From Pseudeuparius sepicola (lineage: Eukaryota > Arthropoda > Insecta > Coleoptera > Anthribidae): DNA of 64,000 nt. Positions 1 to 10,596 of this stretch are shown one piece after another. Numbering within the stretch: position 1 is the stretch's first letter; each line of letters starts with the position of its first letter. Under the pieces are notes generated by a model that saw only the letters and a program-made list of their open reading frames with translations, was not told the origin of the DNA and did not search any database. The position numbers were made by a program, and so were the translations under genes. The DNA is taken from NCBI GenBank assembly GCA_963920635.1, contig OY987298.1, positions 70,639,949 to 70,703,948 of the forward strand, in the 5' to 3' direction.

Positions 1-1398
1 TTTGTGCAAGCATGCTATGGATCACGATTTTCTTGTAGGATTTCCCGGAACCGATGGAAAATATAAATAAATAAGCTGTAACTTATATGTCAATAACTTT
101 GATTGACATATGACAGCCTTCACTGTCACTTTCAGATGTCAAAACCATGTTCACGGTACCACTCATGGTTCCGGTTCCGCATTAAAAGTCCCTAAATCGT
201 GATCCCGCGTTTTTGGCTTGAGGTGTTTTTTTTATACATGGACTTGTTCCTGTCTCTGTCATTCTTCGTTCTACGCTTGCTGGCTGAGGAGCCATTTTTA
301 AGCTTATGGCATTTTTGCCGATTTTTAAAGAAACCCCTAGCAAACCCTTCAAATTCTGATTTTGTGATCCAGCGACGATTTTGTCGGTTCTTTTAGAAGG
401 TAGTTTGCAAACAAACAAAGGGAGTTCGAGTTCCTAATCATCAACCATCAAAGGCCATCACCACCCACGGTAAGCGACCTTATTCATTTTATGCACTTAA
501 AGATCTGTTTTTCCAAGGGCCAAGGCGAGTATCTAATTTGGGTCCTTTTGGTTTTGTTTTAGGCCTTTTTTTATTGTACAACAAAAACCAAACCACTTGT
601 ACAGTGTGTCCCAACCACCACGTGGTCGTACTTTTACCTTAAATAATTAGTACGTTGCGGAGTACTCCATGGGAGTAACTCACCATCTGCGTCGGCGATT
701 TGCGAGAGTCATCACCTTACCCGCTACTCCTGGTAACTGGACAATTACGCAACACCTTCAGTGGAGCCTGATTCGCCTGATGGAGAATCGATCAATTGGC
801 AAGTCCATTCCAATTATTATTATCTCTTTTAACGTTTTTTTTTTTATGAGTCGCACTGTAACGATCTCAATTTAATTACGTAACTCTGGTTTTGATACCA
901 AAAACCTGTAAGCGGAGTATAATTTATACCACGTACCTACCCCTTTTTCCATATATTAATATTTTTAACATTCGTATAAAGAGTTTTCCCATTTAATGCT
1001 TGATTTAAGATCAATAATAATTATTTCTATTTTTGAGAGGCTGTGATATTTACCTTTTTTTTATCATAATTTCTTGGCTGTGCAATTACTATTCATGCTT
1101 GTTTAAATAAATTATTATTTCATATTGTTAAACTTATAGACCTTTTTTTTATTTTGTTGATAACTGCATTTCCCGTTTTGAATTGAACATCAAAAGTACT
1201 CTCCTGTTTCTAAGGCCATGTTAGAGAAAACGGGTGGCGCCATTTTATAAGTCCCTTATTTTGTTTGTAAGTTAACCCACGCCACTCTGCCGTGGAGTGA
1301 GTTAGCTGGGTAGGCCAAAATCGGGAAGTACCTCTTGAGTCTATTAACTTAAAAATAAATAAATAAACCCGTCTTTCGACCGTAAAAATTACGTGGCA
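1..1398 (+). repeat. 5' LTR (left part outside window)
   Basis: Position 1 corresponds to 8569 of the 3' LTR and the match runs without large gaps to 1398, where both copies end in ACGTGGCA. Differences seen include G/A at the position matching 8607, C/G in AGATCTG versus AGATGTG, and one-base length changes in T runs. It should carry the promoter and poly-A signal for the element, but I cannot point to a specific start site. Confidence 0.93.
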
Positions 1399-1404
1399 GA
1401 AATT

Positions 1405-1417
1405 TGGCGCCCAACGC
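1405..1417 (+). other. Primer-binding site, tRNA-Lys type
   Basis: TGGCGCCCAACGC lies six bases after the LTR end. The first 12 bases match the usual PBS complementary to the 3' end of a tRNA-Lys, as used by Osvaldo-group elements and several retroviruses. It primes minus-strand DNA synthesis. Confidence 0.8.
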
Positions 1418-2660
1418 TTTAGAGATTGCCACTCTCATTTTATTTTGCTCCATATTTCGTTTTGTAGTCCAGCCTCTTTGCCATTTTTTTGATTAATTGG
1501 GAGAATTTTTTGTTCGCAATATTACTTCTCGATTTGAATGGTTGTTGCTTGTTTAGTTTTTTTTTAACAAGGGCGGCTCACTTATCTTTTTTTTTGCGAA
1601 GAAATTCTTTCTTTCATATATGCCTGGTCATATTTATATGAAATAAAGTAAATTTTCTGCGATATTGTCAAACCAACATAATATACGCCGATAATGTAAG
1701 GTAAGGAGTTCCATATACGATTTTCAGGGAGTATAGCATTGTACAAGTGTCATACCTTGAAGAAAAAACCATATTAGTTGTGGTAAATCGTCATAACGTT
1801 TTATAATTATTGCCAAATGTTTTTTTAGCAAATTTTTAATACTTTGGCTTCTCATTTGTTTGTCGCGTATTGTTATCCTTGATGCGGTTTTTTTTTACAT
1901 GTAAAGTTTTTTTTTTCTCGAAACAATTTCAATTCAGTGCAGTTAAAGTTTTTTTGCGCTAGATTTTTTTTATCGTTGGAGTTCCAGGTAGCATATTTTT
2001 GCAAGGCAATTAAGGGATTTTTTTTGTCAATCTCGAGAGGTGGAAGAAAAAGTTTAAGCTATTAATAGATGCATATAGGCAGCTCTGAAAATTTCTACAG
2101 GCCGATTCAAATTTTTAGATTTCATTGTGAAATTTATTTATGATTAGTTATTAATTGCCTATTGAGGAGTTATATAAGTGTGTACAGGGTGGAGATTATA
2201 AACAAAAAAGATATTTATTCCTGAAAGGGGGGAGAAAATAGGCTTTGAATATTTTATTTACTTTTACGTCTTTAGTGGAAATTTTGTCGTTGTCGCGTAC
2301 TTGTGCACTTCAATTTTTTTTAAACAATTAATTAATTATTTTAAGCTGTTACAAGCGTAAACTCGGAGAAATTTTTTTTAGATTATATTTTAAAGTGTTT
2401 TTGTTGCTAGTATGGCGTAAATAGTAAAGGCAATAGTGGATAGCTGTAACCTCAATTTTGAGCGAATTTTTTTTTGATGAATAGTTGGTGCTTCTGTGGT
2501 CAAAGAAAGGAAAGAGCTGTGAATTAAAATAGAGGGTTTTCTCCTTTTTTTTTCGTTTTTTTGTTTGAGTAGTAGTCGGGTTCTTGTACGGTTTGTATAC
2601 GTACAAACGGGTACGGCGTCTTGAGTATTGTTTATATGGGTGCAAGTAGGGGCAGTTAGA
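1418..2660 (+). other. Untranslated leader of the gypsy element
   Basis: About 1.2 kb between PBS and gag with many T runs and no sustained frame. It would hold the packaging signal in this class of element, but no structure can be assigned by eye. A purine run at about 2225-2240 (AAAGGGGGGAGAAAA) closely resembles the real polypurine tract at 7961. Confidence 0.6.
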
Positions 2661-4674
2661 ATGGAAGTTAATCGCCTTCAAAGTGAAGAATTAACATATG
2701 AGCTTTATATCCGAGGATTGCCAGTGACAGGAACTGTTCAGGAAAAACGGGTATTGCTTCGTGATGCGCTAAGATTAGAAAAGTTGGGGCAAGCTCAACC
2801 ACCCACAACGGTAAACTTGGACCCAGTGAGAGAGTTAAGTCTTTGTAGAACGAAGGTGAACCTGTTAGCTTCAGAAATAGAAAATTTTAATTTTGATAAT
2901 AAAGATAATGAGTATCAAAGAATTAAGTCAAAGTTATTTCACGTTAACGGTCGGCTGCAGCGGGTTGCTTGTCAGGAAAGTATCGATGCTACTTTAAAGC
3001 AAGATTTACGATCCCGGTGTTCTCTCTTGATAGGAGAATTACAATTTGTTTACGATAGTTCCCCACCAACTTTACAAGCGCCTCTTAGAGAACCTTTAAG
3101 AAATCCAATTCAATTTGACGAAGGTGCTCGTTCTACCAGTCATGAGGTTGTCACCCCGGAAGAAAATCAAATAGCGGATCCTACTGGAGTAGACGAAACG
3201 TCTAATAATCGTGAGATATCTACGGATAATGTTCATCTTATTCGCTCCGATGGTGAGCATCAGAATCAACTTGAAACTGATGGCGGCCAGGTGGACACTG
3301 AGGGAGCTCAGTTGGATTCTGAGCGCGATGGGATGATAGAGTCTGTTCGACTGGCAGTGCCGACTGGTGGGCCCGTGACATCTTCTAGGATAGAACCGGT
3401 TCAGGGAATTGAGTCCACGGGTTTGGCAAATACTCATGGTCGTGTACCTATTATTCCGTCATCGCTGACACTGACTAGCTTACCCAGACGCTATGGACTA
3501 TATCGTGACCTAGGTAATATTGCGCAGCAACAAAATGACCGGCTCACATCTTACGATGAGGCAGCAGTAATAGAGTCTTTATATCAAACTAACTTTTCTC
3601 CTGTTCTGACACGCGATACTGTATCCAGACGTACTGGTCAGGTTACTTTTTCTGACAAAGTGCAGATTCAGCAGGCGACAGGACCTGCTGCTAATTCGTC
3701 ATATGTTCAGGAAAATACGTACAACTCTCGGTTAGCAGCTCGTAACTCTAGAATCGACTTAGACCAGCTTTCTTTTTCCGATCCATATGTAAACTTGGGC
3801 GATAGGTTGGATAACTTTCAATTTTCCCCCTTGCGAGGTCGCACTGACCCAGGTATACACCGATTTGAGAACCTGCCCAAATTCTGCGATGTTAGTCGTT
3901 GGGACATTAAATTCGATGGACAGTCTAGCGTTACTGATTTTTTGCTCCGACTAGAGGAAATTCGAATTTCGCGTGGCATCTCAAAGCAGCAGTTACTCCG
4001 ATCTGCGCCGGAATTACTAACAAAGGATGCGTTACTGTGGTTTCGAACTGGGACTTACGCTTAAAAACGCGTTTCTGCCTTTTGATTACGAGTACGCGTT
4101 ATGGGACGAGATCCGTCATCGAACGCAGGGTTCTCATGAGCGGGTGGTAAATTATGTAGCGGCGATGGAAAATCTTTTTAGGAAACTACCACACCTCCCG
4201 TCTGAAAACGCGCGATTACAAATTATTAAACCAAATCTACTCCCCGTCATCCAAAGTAGACTTGCTACTCACTCAATCCCATCACTTACAGAATTGGTTA
4301 GGCTCAGTCGCGCAATCGAAGAGACTGAGGCCAGGGTTCAGCGTTTCCTTCCGCCTCCTACCAATTATCGACAGCTTCTCGAGCCTGCTTTGGCCTATCA
4401 TCGTCCGTCCAATTCTTGTGTGTCCGCTATTGGGGAGGCTACGTTGACTTCTCAGTCGGGTTCTCTCACAGTGCCCAGGGACTCTGAGATCGAGGTCAGT
4501 GTCAATGCTGTTTCTACTGGACAGAGTCTATGCTGGAATTGCAAATCGACTGGCCACCGTTTCCGACAGTGTTCGCAACCTATGCGGCGGTTTTGTTTCG
4601 TGTGTGGCCGCGATAATGTCACATCCAGAACCTGTCCAGTTTGCACAAAAAACGGCAACCCGGGAAGGCAGTAG
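2661..4674 (+). pseudogene. gag: gag (capsid/nucleocapsid), frameshifted
   Basis: The likely start is ATG 2661 (MEVNRLQSEEL), eleven codons into a longer open frame that has no earlier ATG. The N-terminus has the SAP-like pattern seen in insect gypsy gags (ELYIRGLPVTGTVQEKR). The frame opened at 2661 ends at 4064, while capsid homology (FDYEYALWDEIRHRTQG) continues in the next frame from about 4060, so a short out-of-frame deletion lies near 4045-4062. The C-terminus carries two Cys clusters, CWNCKSTGHRFRQC (a CCHC knuckle) and FCFVCGRDN followed by CPVC, then stops at TAG 4672-4674. Gag would assemble virus-like particles in the cytoplasm; this copy cannot make a full-length product. Confidence 0.88.
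4647..4653 (+). promoter_or_regulatory. -1 ribosomal frameshift slippery site A AAA AAC
   Basis: In the gag frame the codons read ACA AAA AAC, giving the heptamer A AAA AAC. Slipping back one base gives AAA AAA and enters the pol frame (CGG CAA CCC), which is open from there. The gag stop is 19 bases downstream. This is the canonical X XXY YYZ arrangement known from retroviruses. GC-rich complementary stretches follow (CCCGGG and CCAGCTGG), which could form a stimulatory structure (not established). Confidence 0.88.
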
Positions 4675-7600
4675 CCCAGCTGGCCGTCCTGGACTTTCAA
4701 AAACAATCCATGGCCATTATAAAAAAATCTCAATTGGACTACATAATAGCACAGGCAGGAAGCGATGAGCGACCATATCTGGAGGTTTCGGTGTTGGGAA
4801 GAACAGTCTTGGGTTTGTTGGACAGTGGCTGTTCAAGGACTGTCTTCGGTTCCAAGGGTTGGGACTTGTTCAAAGTTTTCTGCCGACTCAATCCTATGAG
4901 TAACTCTAGCTGCGTCGTTGCTAATGGTCAGGTCTGTAGGGGGATTGGTAGTGTTGAGGTTCTGGTTCAGCTTCGTGACCGTGTTGTGGTTTTGGAGATC
5001 CTTGTGGTGCCTGAATTACCGCACACTATTATATTGGTCATAGACTTTTGGCTACGTTTGGGCATTATTCCTAACCTGAGAGCTAGGGAATGGTATTTTT
5101 GTGATTCAGAGCCTACGCCGGCTAACGTTTCCGCCATTCAGCCATTGGGCAAGCTCACCGATGAACATCGCCTTAAACTAGACGGCTTAATAGAACAAAT
5201 ATTTTCGAACATCGGAGATAAGCTAGGTTGTACTAATCAAGTCGAGTTAGAAATAAAGACTAACGCGACTCCAATAAAACAAAGATATTACCCTTTGTCG
5301 CCAGCTATCCAAAAAGTGGTTAATTCGGAAGTCGAGGAAATGCTAGCGAACGATATAATCGAACCTTCGCATTCACCCTGGGCATCTCCTATTGTCATGG
5401 TCAGGAAAAAGTCTGGCGGATGGAGGTTTTGTGTGGATTATTGAGCCCTAAATAAGGCAACAATACCAGATGCGTATCCTATACCTTATGTCAGCGCAAC
5501 TTTAGATAAATTAAGAGACGCCCGATACCTTAGCACCCTCGATATAAAATCGGCATATTGGCAAATACCCATAGCGAAAGAATCTAGATCCCTGACAGCT
5601 TTTACTGTTCCGTCAAGAGGCCTATTTCAATTTAAAAGAATGCCCTTTGGACTTACTAATGCTCCTGCAGTGTGGCAGCGACTCATAGATAGGGTAGTTG
5701 GAATCGATCTGGAAACTTACGTGTTCGTCTATTTGGATGATGTGATAATATGTACTCCAACATTCGAAAAACATCTTGAGGTTTTGCGCGAGGTTGTCGA
5801 TAGGATCGTCGAGGCAGGATTAACACTCAATCGCGAAAAATGCAATTTTTGTAAAGATGAATTGAAATATCTCGGATATGTAGTCAACGCGTCGGGACTT
5901 CTAGTCGATCCGGAAAAGGTGGAAGCCATTTTAAATATTCCTCCACCGACCAACGTGTCCGAAGTACGTCGCATTGTGGGATTAGCTTCATGGTACCGCA
6001 GGTTTGTGCCTAACTTTTCGTCTGTAATTTCCCCTTTGACGGCTTTAACTATTAAAAATGCAAAATTTCATTGGGGTGATGAGTGCGAGGCTGCTTTCCG
6101 ACAAGTTAAAGATCATTTGGTTAGAGCTCCAGTTTTGTCTTGTCCGAACTTCGACCTTCCTTTCACTATACAATGCGATGCATCAGATTTTGGTTTAGGT
6201 GCGGTATTGTCACAGACTCAAGGTGATGAGGAACATGTAATATGTTATCTTAGTCGTTCACTAAACAAAAACGAACGGAAATATAGTACAACAGAGAAAG
6301 AATGCCTCGCGGTATTATTCGCTATTGAAAAGCTCCGGCCTTATATTGAGGGCAGTAAATTTACCGTCATAACTGACCACTATAGCTTAAAATGGCTAAA
6401 CTCTATAAAAGATCCAGTTGGTAGGATAGCTCGGTGGGCTGTGCGCCTACAGCAATATAATTTTGACATAATACATAGGAAAGGGCAAGATAATGTGGTC
6501 CCTGATGCACTTTCACGTAGCGTTCCCGTTGTGGATTGCGTTAGTTTTTCGTCCGATTTATCTAGTCCTCCAAAAGATCGATGGTATGCGCAGATGTGTA
6601 GTAAGGTCGAGAGATATCCATCGAAATACCCACAATGGTGGCTCGATAACAACAGATTGTATAAATGGATTAAAGTTCAGTACCCTGCGCTTACTTCGTC
6701 GGAAGATATCTGGGCCCTAGTGGTCCCAAGGGATGACCGTTCCAAGATTATCAAGGAGAACCACGATCCTCCTACCTGCGGTCACCTGGGCGTTTTTAAA
6801 ACGTTCTCGCGCATCTCTCGAAAATACTACTGGCCCAGTATGCGTTGTGACATTGCGAGGTATATCAAAAACTGCCACGTTTGTCTGTCGACAAAACCTA
6901 GTCAGCAGGCCCCTGTCGGTCACTCAAGGAGCCTACAACCTACAGCTTCGAGACCTTTTGAAATCTTAAGTATTGACCTCGTCGGAACGCTTCCTAGATC
7001 CACCCAAGGCTATTGCTATATTCTAACTGCTGTGGATTGCTTTAGTAAATTTGTTCTTTTCTTTCCACTTCGGACTGCCACCGCATCTAGTGTAGTAAAG
7101 TGGCTCGAGGATCACGTGATACTCATTTATGGAGCCCCAAAGAAAATAATAGCGGATAATGGAGCACAATTTCGTAGCAAATTATTCCAAGATCTTATGG
7201 CTCAATACGATATAACCATCCACTATACTGCAAATTACCATCCACAAGCTAACCCAGTTGAACGAGTTCATCGCGTTTTAAAAACCATTTTGGCAAGCTA
7301 TGTCACCAATGAACACAAAAAATGGGATCGATACTTAGGTAAAGTGGGAGCCGCTATCCGATCGGCTTGTCATGAGGTTACTAATCTGACACCAAATTTT
7401 GTGGTATTTGGGAGAGAGGTATCATTTTCGCGTCATCAACCTACCGCTACTTCGCTGACCCCTCACGATCAGTCTGGTCCCCAACAGGACGATCCAATCG
7501 CGAGATCTAATGCCTTGACAAAAGTATTTTCGGATGTCCATGATAGACTTCTTAAAGCGCACCAAAGATCTAAAAACACTTACGATTTGAGAAGAAGACC

Positions 7601-7823
7601 AATTCGATTTCAACTTCACCAACAGGTGTGGAAGAAAAACTACCATCTTTCGGATGCCGCTAAGAATTTCACCTCGAAACTCGCACGTAAATTCTCTGGT
7701 CCGTTCACTATAAGTAAAGTCGTGTCTCCATGGACTTATGAACTTACTGACGCGTCCGGTCGCAGTTTGGGAACCTGGCATGCCAAAGATATTAAGGCTC
7801 ATCCTCCAGATAACTTTCAATAA
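4654..7823 (+). pseudogene. pol: pol polyprotein (PR-RT-RH-IN) with in-frame TGA
   Basis: One frame, entered by -1 frameshift, runs to TAA 7821-7823 and is broken only by TGA 5442-5444. Domains in order: retropepsin with LLDSGCSRTVFG (catalytic Asp codon at 4821); reverse transcriptase with PWASPIVMVRKKSGGWRFCVDY just before the stop, then LDIKSAYWQIP, MPFGLTNAP and VYLDDVII (YLDD at 5730-5741); RNase H with CDASDFG, EKECLAV and TDHYSLKWL; integrase with an H-H-C-C zinc module (about 6755-6890) and a DDE core (Asp codons at 6975 and 7155, Glu at 7260); and a C-terminal GPF/Y-like module. The stop replaces the Arg that normally follows FCVDY, consistent with a CGA to TGA transition. Everything after it is otherwise open, so the lesion is probably recent. 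Confidence 0.93.
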
Positions 7824-7960
7824 CAGCAGACACATATTGATTTTTTTTGTTTGCTATTATTTTGTTAACTATATGTACCGTACTTTTTTATATATTTGTT
7901 TTTCTCTTAAATTGAAGCCTCTGGATTAAATTAATAGAAAGTTTCGTGGAAACTTTTTCC

Positions 7961-7972
7961 GGGAAAGGGGGG
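7961..7972 (+). other. Polypurine tract
   Basis: GGGAAAGGGGGG directly abuts the 3' LTR start. This RNase H-resistant tract primes plus-strand synthesis in LTR elements. Confidence 0.88.
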
Positions 7973-9968
7973 TGTTGTAACGTATTTAAAAATTTCAAAA
8001 CAGAGTATCTTCTTTTTCTAGTGAATAAACAGATGGCTATTTATTTAAAATCAATTATCTACAATTCTAGTTTATTCTTACAATAATTATTGTACCATCC
8101 GATCCTTAGTAAATCCGTCTCTGGAAAGAAAGAGAAAACAATAAAACAATACCTCCAAAATCTGCTATTTTGCCCTTGCTTACCATCTGTTGTATTCACA
8201 ATATTCACTGGCGCGGTTTGGGAACGCTTTGCGCTGCATATCCAAATCATGTTTTAGTGTAGTTTGGGTTGCCTACTGTGCTTGTTTTCTATCGCTGCCT
8301 TGGAACCTCGTCGAACATCGGACAACTTAAAAACAAATCATAATTTTATTAGAAAAGTATATATATAATAAATATCTATATCAAGCTATTACTATCTAAA
8401 TATATATACGCAGTCTCCTTTTGTAATATCAACTTAACTTAAATTCACACAACATTCATACAAAAGCCATCTCCTATGCATACCTAAGTAATTATAGAAA
8501 AACAAAAGGATACCTCTGGGTGCTTACCTTGGCAAAGCATACTTCTTTTCTAAGATCATCACATATCTTTTGTGCAAGCATGCTATGGATCACGATTTTC
8601 TTGTAGGATTTCCCAGAACCGATGGAAAATATAAATAAATAAGCTGTAACTTATATGTCAATAACTTTGATTGACATATGACAGCCTTCACTGTCACTTT
8701 CAGATGTCAAAACCATGTTCACGGTACCACTCATGGTTCCGGTTCCGCATTAAAAGTCCCTAAATCGTGATCCCGCGTTTTTGGCTTGAGGTGGTTTTTT
8801 TTATACATGGACTTGTTCCTGTCTCTGTCATTCTTCGTTCTACGCTTGCTGGCTGAGGAGCCATTTTTAAGCTTATGGCATTTTTGCCGATTTTTAAAGA
8901 AACCCCTAGCAAACCCTTCAAATTCTGATTTTGTGATCCAGCGACGATTTTGTCGGTTCTTTTAGAAGGTAGTTTGCAAACAAACAAAGGGAGTTCGAGT
9001 TCCTAATCATCAACCATCAAAGGCCATCACCACCCACGGTAAGCGACCTTATTCATTTTATGCACTTAAAGATGTGTTTTTCCAAGGGCCAAGGCGAGTA
9101 TCTAATTCGGGTCCTTTTGGTTTTGTTTTAGGCCTTTTTTTTTATTGTACAACAAAAACCAAACCACTTGTACAGTGTGTCCCAACCACCACGTGGTCGT
9201 ACTTTTACCTTAAATAATTAGTACGTTGCGGAGTACTCCGTGGGAGTAACTCACCATCTGCGTCGGCGATTTGCGAGAGTCATCACCTTACCCGCTACTC
9301 CTGGTAACTGGACAATTACGCAACACCTTCAGTGGAGCCTGATTCGCCTGATGGAGAATCGATCAATTGGCAAGTCCATTCCAATTATTATTATCTCTTT
9401 TAACGTTTTTTTTTATGAGCCGCACTGTAACGATCTCAATTTAATTACGTAACTCTGGTTTTGATACCAAAAACCTGTAAGCGGAGTATAATATTATACC
9501 ACGTACCTACCCCTTTTTCCATATATTAATATTTTTAACATTCGTATAAAGAGTTTTCCCATTTAATTCTTGATTTAAGATCAATAATAATTATTTCTAT
9601 TTTTGAGAGGCTGTGATATTTACCTTTTTTTTATCATAATTTCTTGGCTGTGCAATTACTATTCATGCTTGTTTAAATAAATTATTATTTCATATTGTTA
9701 AACTTATAGACCTTTTTTTTATTTTGTTGATAACTGCATTTCCCGTTTTGAATTGAACATCAAAAGTACTCTCCTGTTTCTGAGGCCATGTTAGAGAAAA
9801 CGGGTGGCGCCATTTTATAAGTCCCTTATTTTGTTTGTAAGTTAACCCACGCCACTCTGCCGTGGAGTGAGTTAGCTGGGTAGGCCAAAATCGGGAAGTA
9901 CCTCTTGAGTCTATTAACTTAAAAATAAATAAATAAACCCGTCTTTCGACCGTAAAAATTACGTGGCA
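7973..9968 (+). repeat. 3' LTR, complete, about 1996 bp
   Basis: It begins TGTTGTAACG after the PPT and ends GGCA at 9968, with TG and CA termini. From 8569 it matches window bases 1-1398. The first part (7973-8568) has no partner in the window because the 5' copy is truncated by the edge. Confidence 0.9.
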
Positions 9969-10150
9969 GGTGTCACTCGTCCTTCACGAATAAATTTCAC
10001 CAAGCGTTTTTGTTTTTCCTTGGTAGTGCCGGCGATGGCTAAAGCAAACTTCTTTAATTCGGAATTTAAATCACATTCTTTTAGTCGGTATATCCATCCT
10101 ACATGTATATCTGTTATTTGGTCCGGTGGTACCTCGCTATTACTTATTTC
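9969..10150 (-). pseudogene. gag: gag start of an older LTR element (element 0)
   Basis: Read on the minus strand, this stretch encodes a SAP-like gag N-terminus (GWIYRLKECDLNSELKKF then GTTKEKQKRLVKFIREGR). It resembles the N-terminal pattern of other insect gypsy gags, including the one at 2661. The frame ends exactly at the boundary of the young gypsy element, so that element seems to have jumped into it. The rest of this gag should lie upstream of the window. The preceding part of the same open frame (10369-10150) has no gag-like features and is probably leader. Confidence 0.6.
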
Positions 10151-10572
10151 AGCAAATAAAGTAAGCAATCCGGTCAGCAATAAAAAAGATGCGGTGCGTG
10201 CTATCAAAAATTGCTTAGTCACGGACTCGCAGAACAATACGAACAGAGCGCGGGGACAAAAAATGAAATCAAATAAAAATAGCCCGGTCCGACTTGCCAA
10301 CGATCGTCGATTTCCTACAACGCGAGGTCCGTTCATTTCGGCTGGTCTCCGGTGTTTTTTTATTCCCAAAAAAAAAATTAGAACGCGGGCTTCTCGATTT
10401 AATTCGTTTCGGAAAAAAAACTAACTGTACGCAAAGCACACCATAAATTTACACAGTATTATTCGGAAAACAATTACTAAAATTCGGAAAGCAACTACTA
10501 AAATTCACGCTGGCCCCCCCTGGCCAAATAAGTTCGGTTTTGTTTTATTTTACTCCACCTCAAAACACCTTG

Positions 10573-10592
10573 GTCCCTGCTCGGGTACGCCA
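10573..10592 (-). other. Primer-binding-site-like sequence of element 0
   Basis: The minus strand reads TGGCGTACCCGAGCAGGGAC, which starts with the TGG expected of a PBS and lies between a candidate LTR and the gag start. The matching tRNA was not identified. Confidence 0.45.
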
Positions 10593-10596
10593 CTTT

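Larger units (their letters stand above)
1..9968 (+). mobile_element. Ty3/gypsy LTR retrotransposon, Osvaldo/Ulysses-like, no env
   Basis: Two long direct repeats bracket gag and pol. The 3' LTR starts right after a purine tract (7973, TGTTGTAACG) and ends in GGCA at 9968; the same end occurs at 1398 and is followed by a primer-binding site. The 5' LTR lacks roughly its first 596 bases, which lie upstream of the window. Order is LTR, PBS, gag, protease, RT, RNase H, integrase, PPT, LTR, with no envelope frame between integrase and PPT. Long LTRs plus a tRNA-Lys-type PBS resemble the Osvaldo/Ulysses/Woot group of insect gypsy elements (inference). About ten substitutions or short indels separate the two LTRs over 1.4 kb, so insertion is recent, yet gag and RT each carry a break. 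Confidence 0.93.

Noticed and set aside
2349..2681. 110-codon minus-strand frame in the gypsy leader
   Set aside because: Low-complexity (Lys/Ser/Tyr runs from T-rich DNA), no homology, antisense to the gag start.
7824..7960. Envelope gene for the first gypsy element
   Set aside because: Only ~137 bases separate pol from the PPT; no signal peptide or membrane segment. Element is not an errantivirus.
9963..10424. 153-codon plus-strand frame
   Set aside because: Antisense to the gag/leader of element 0; no family features and Lys/Arg/Phe-rich by composition.
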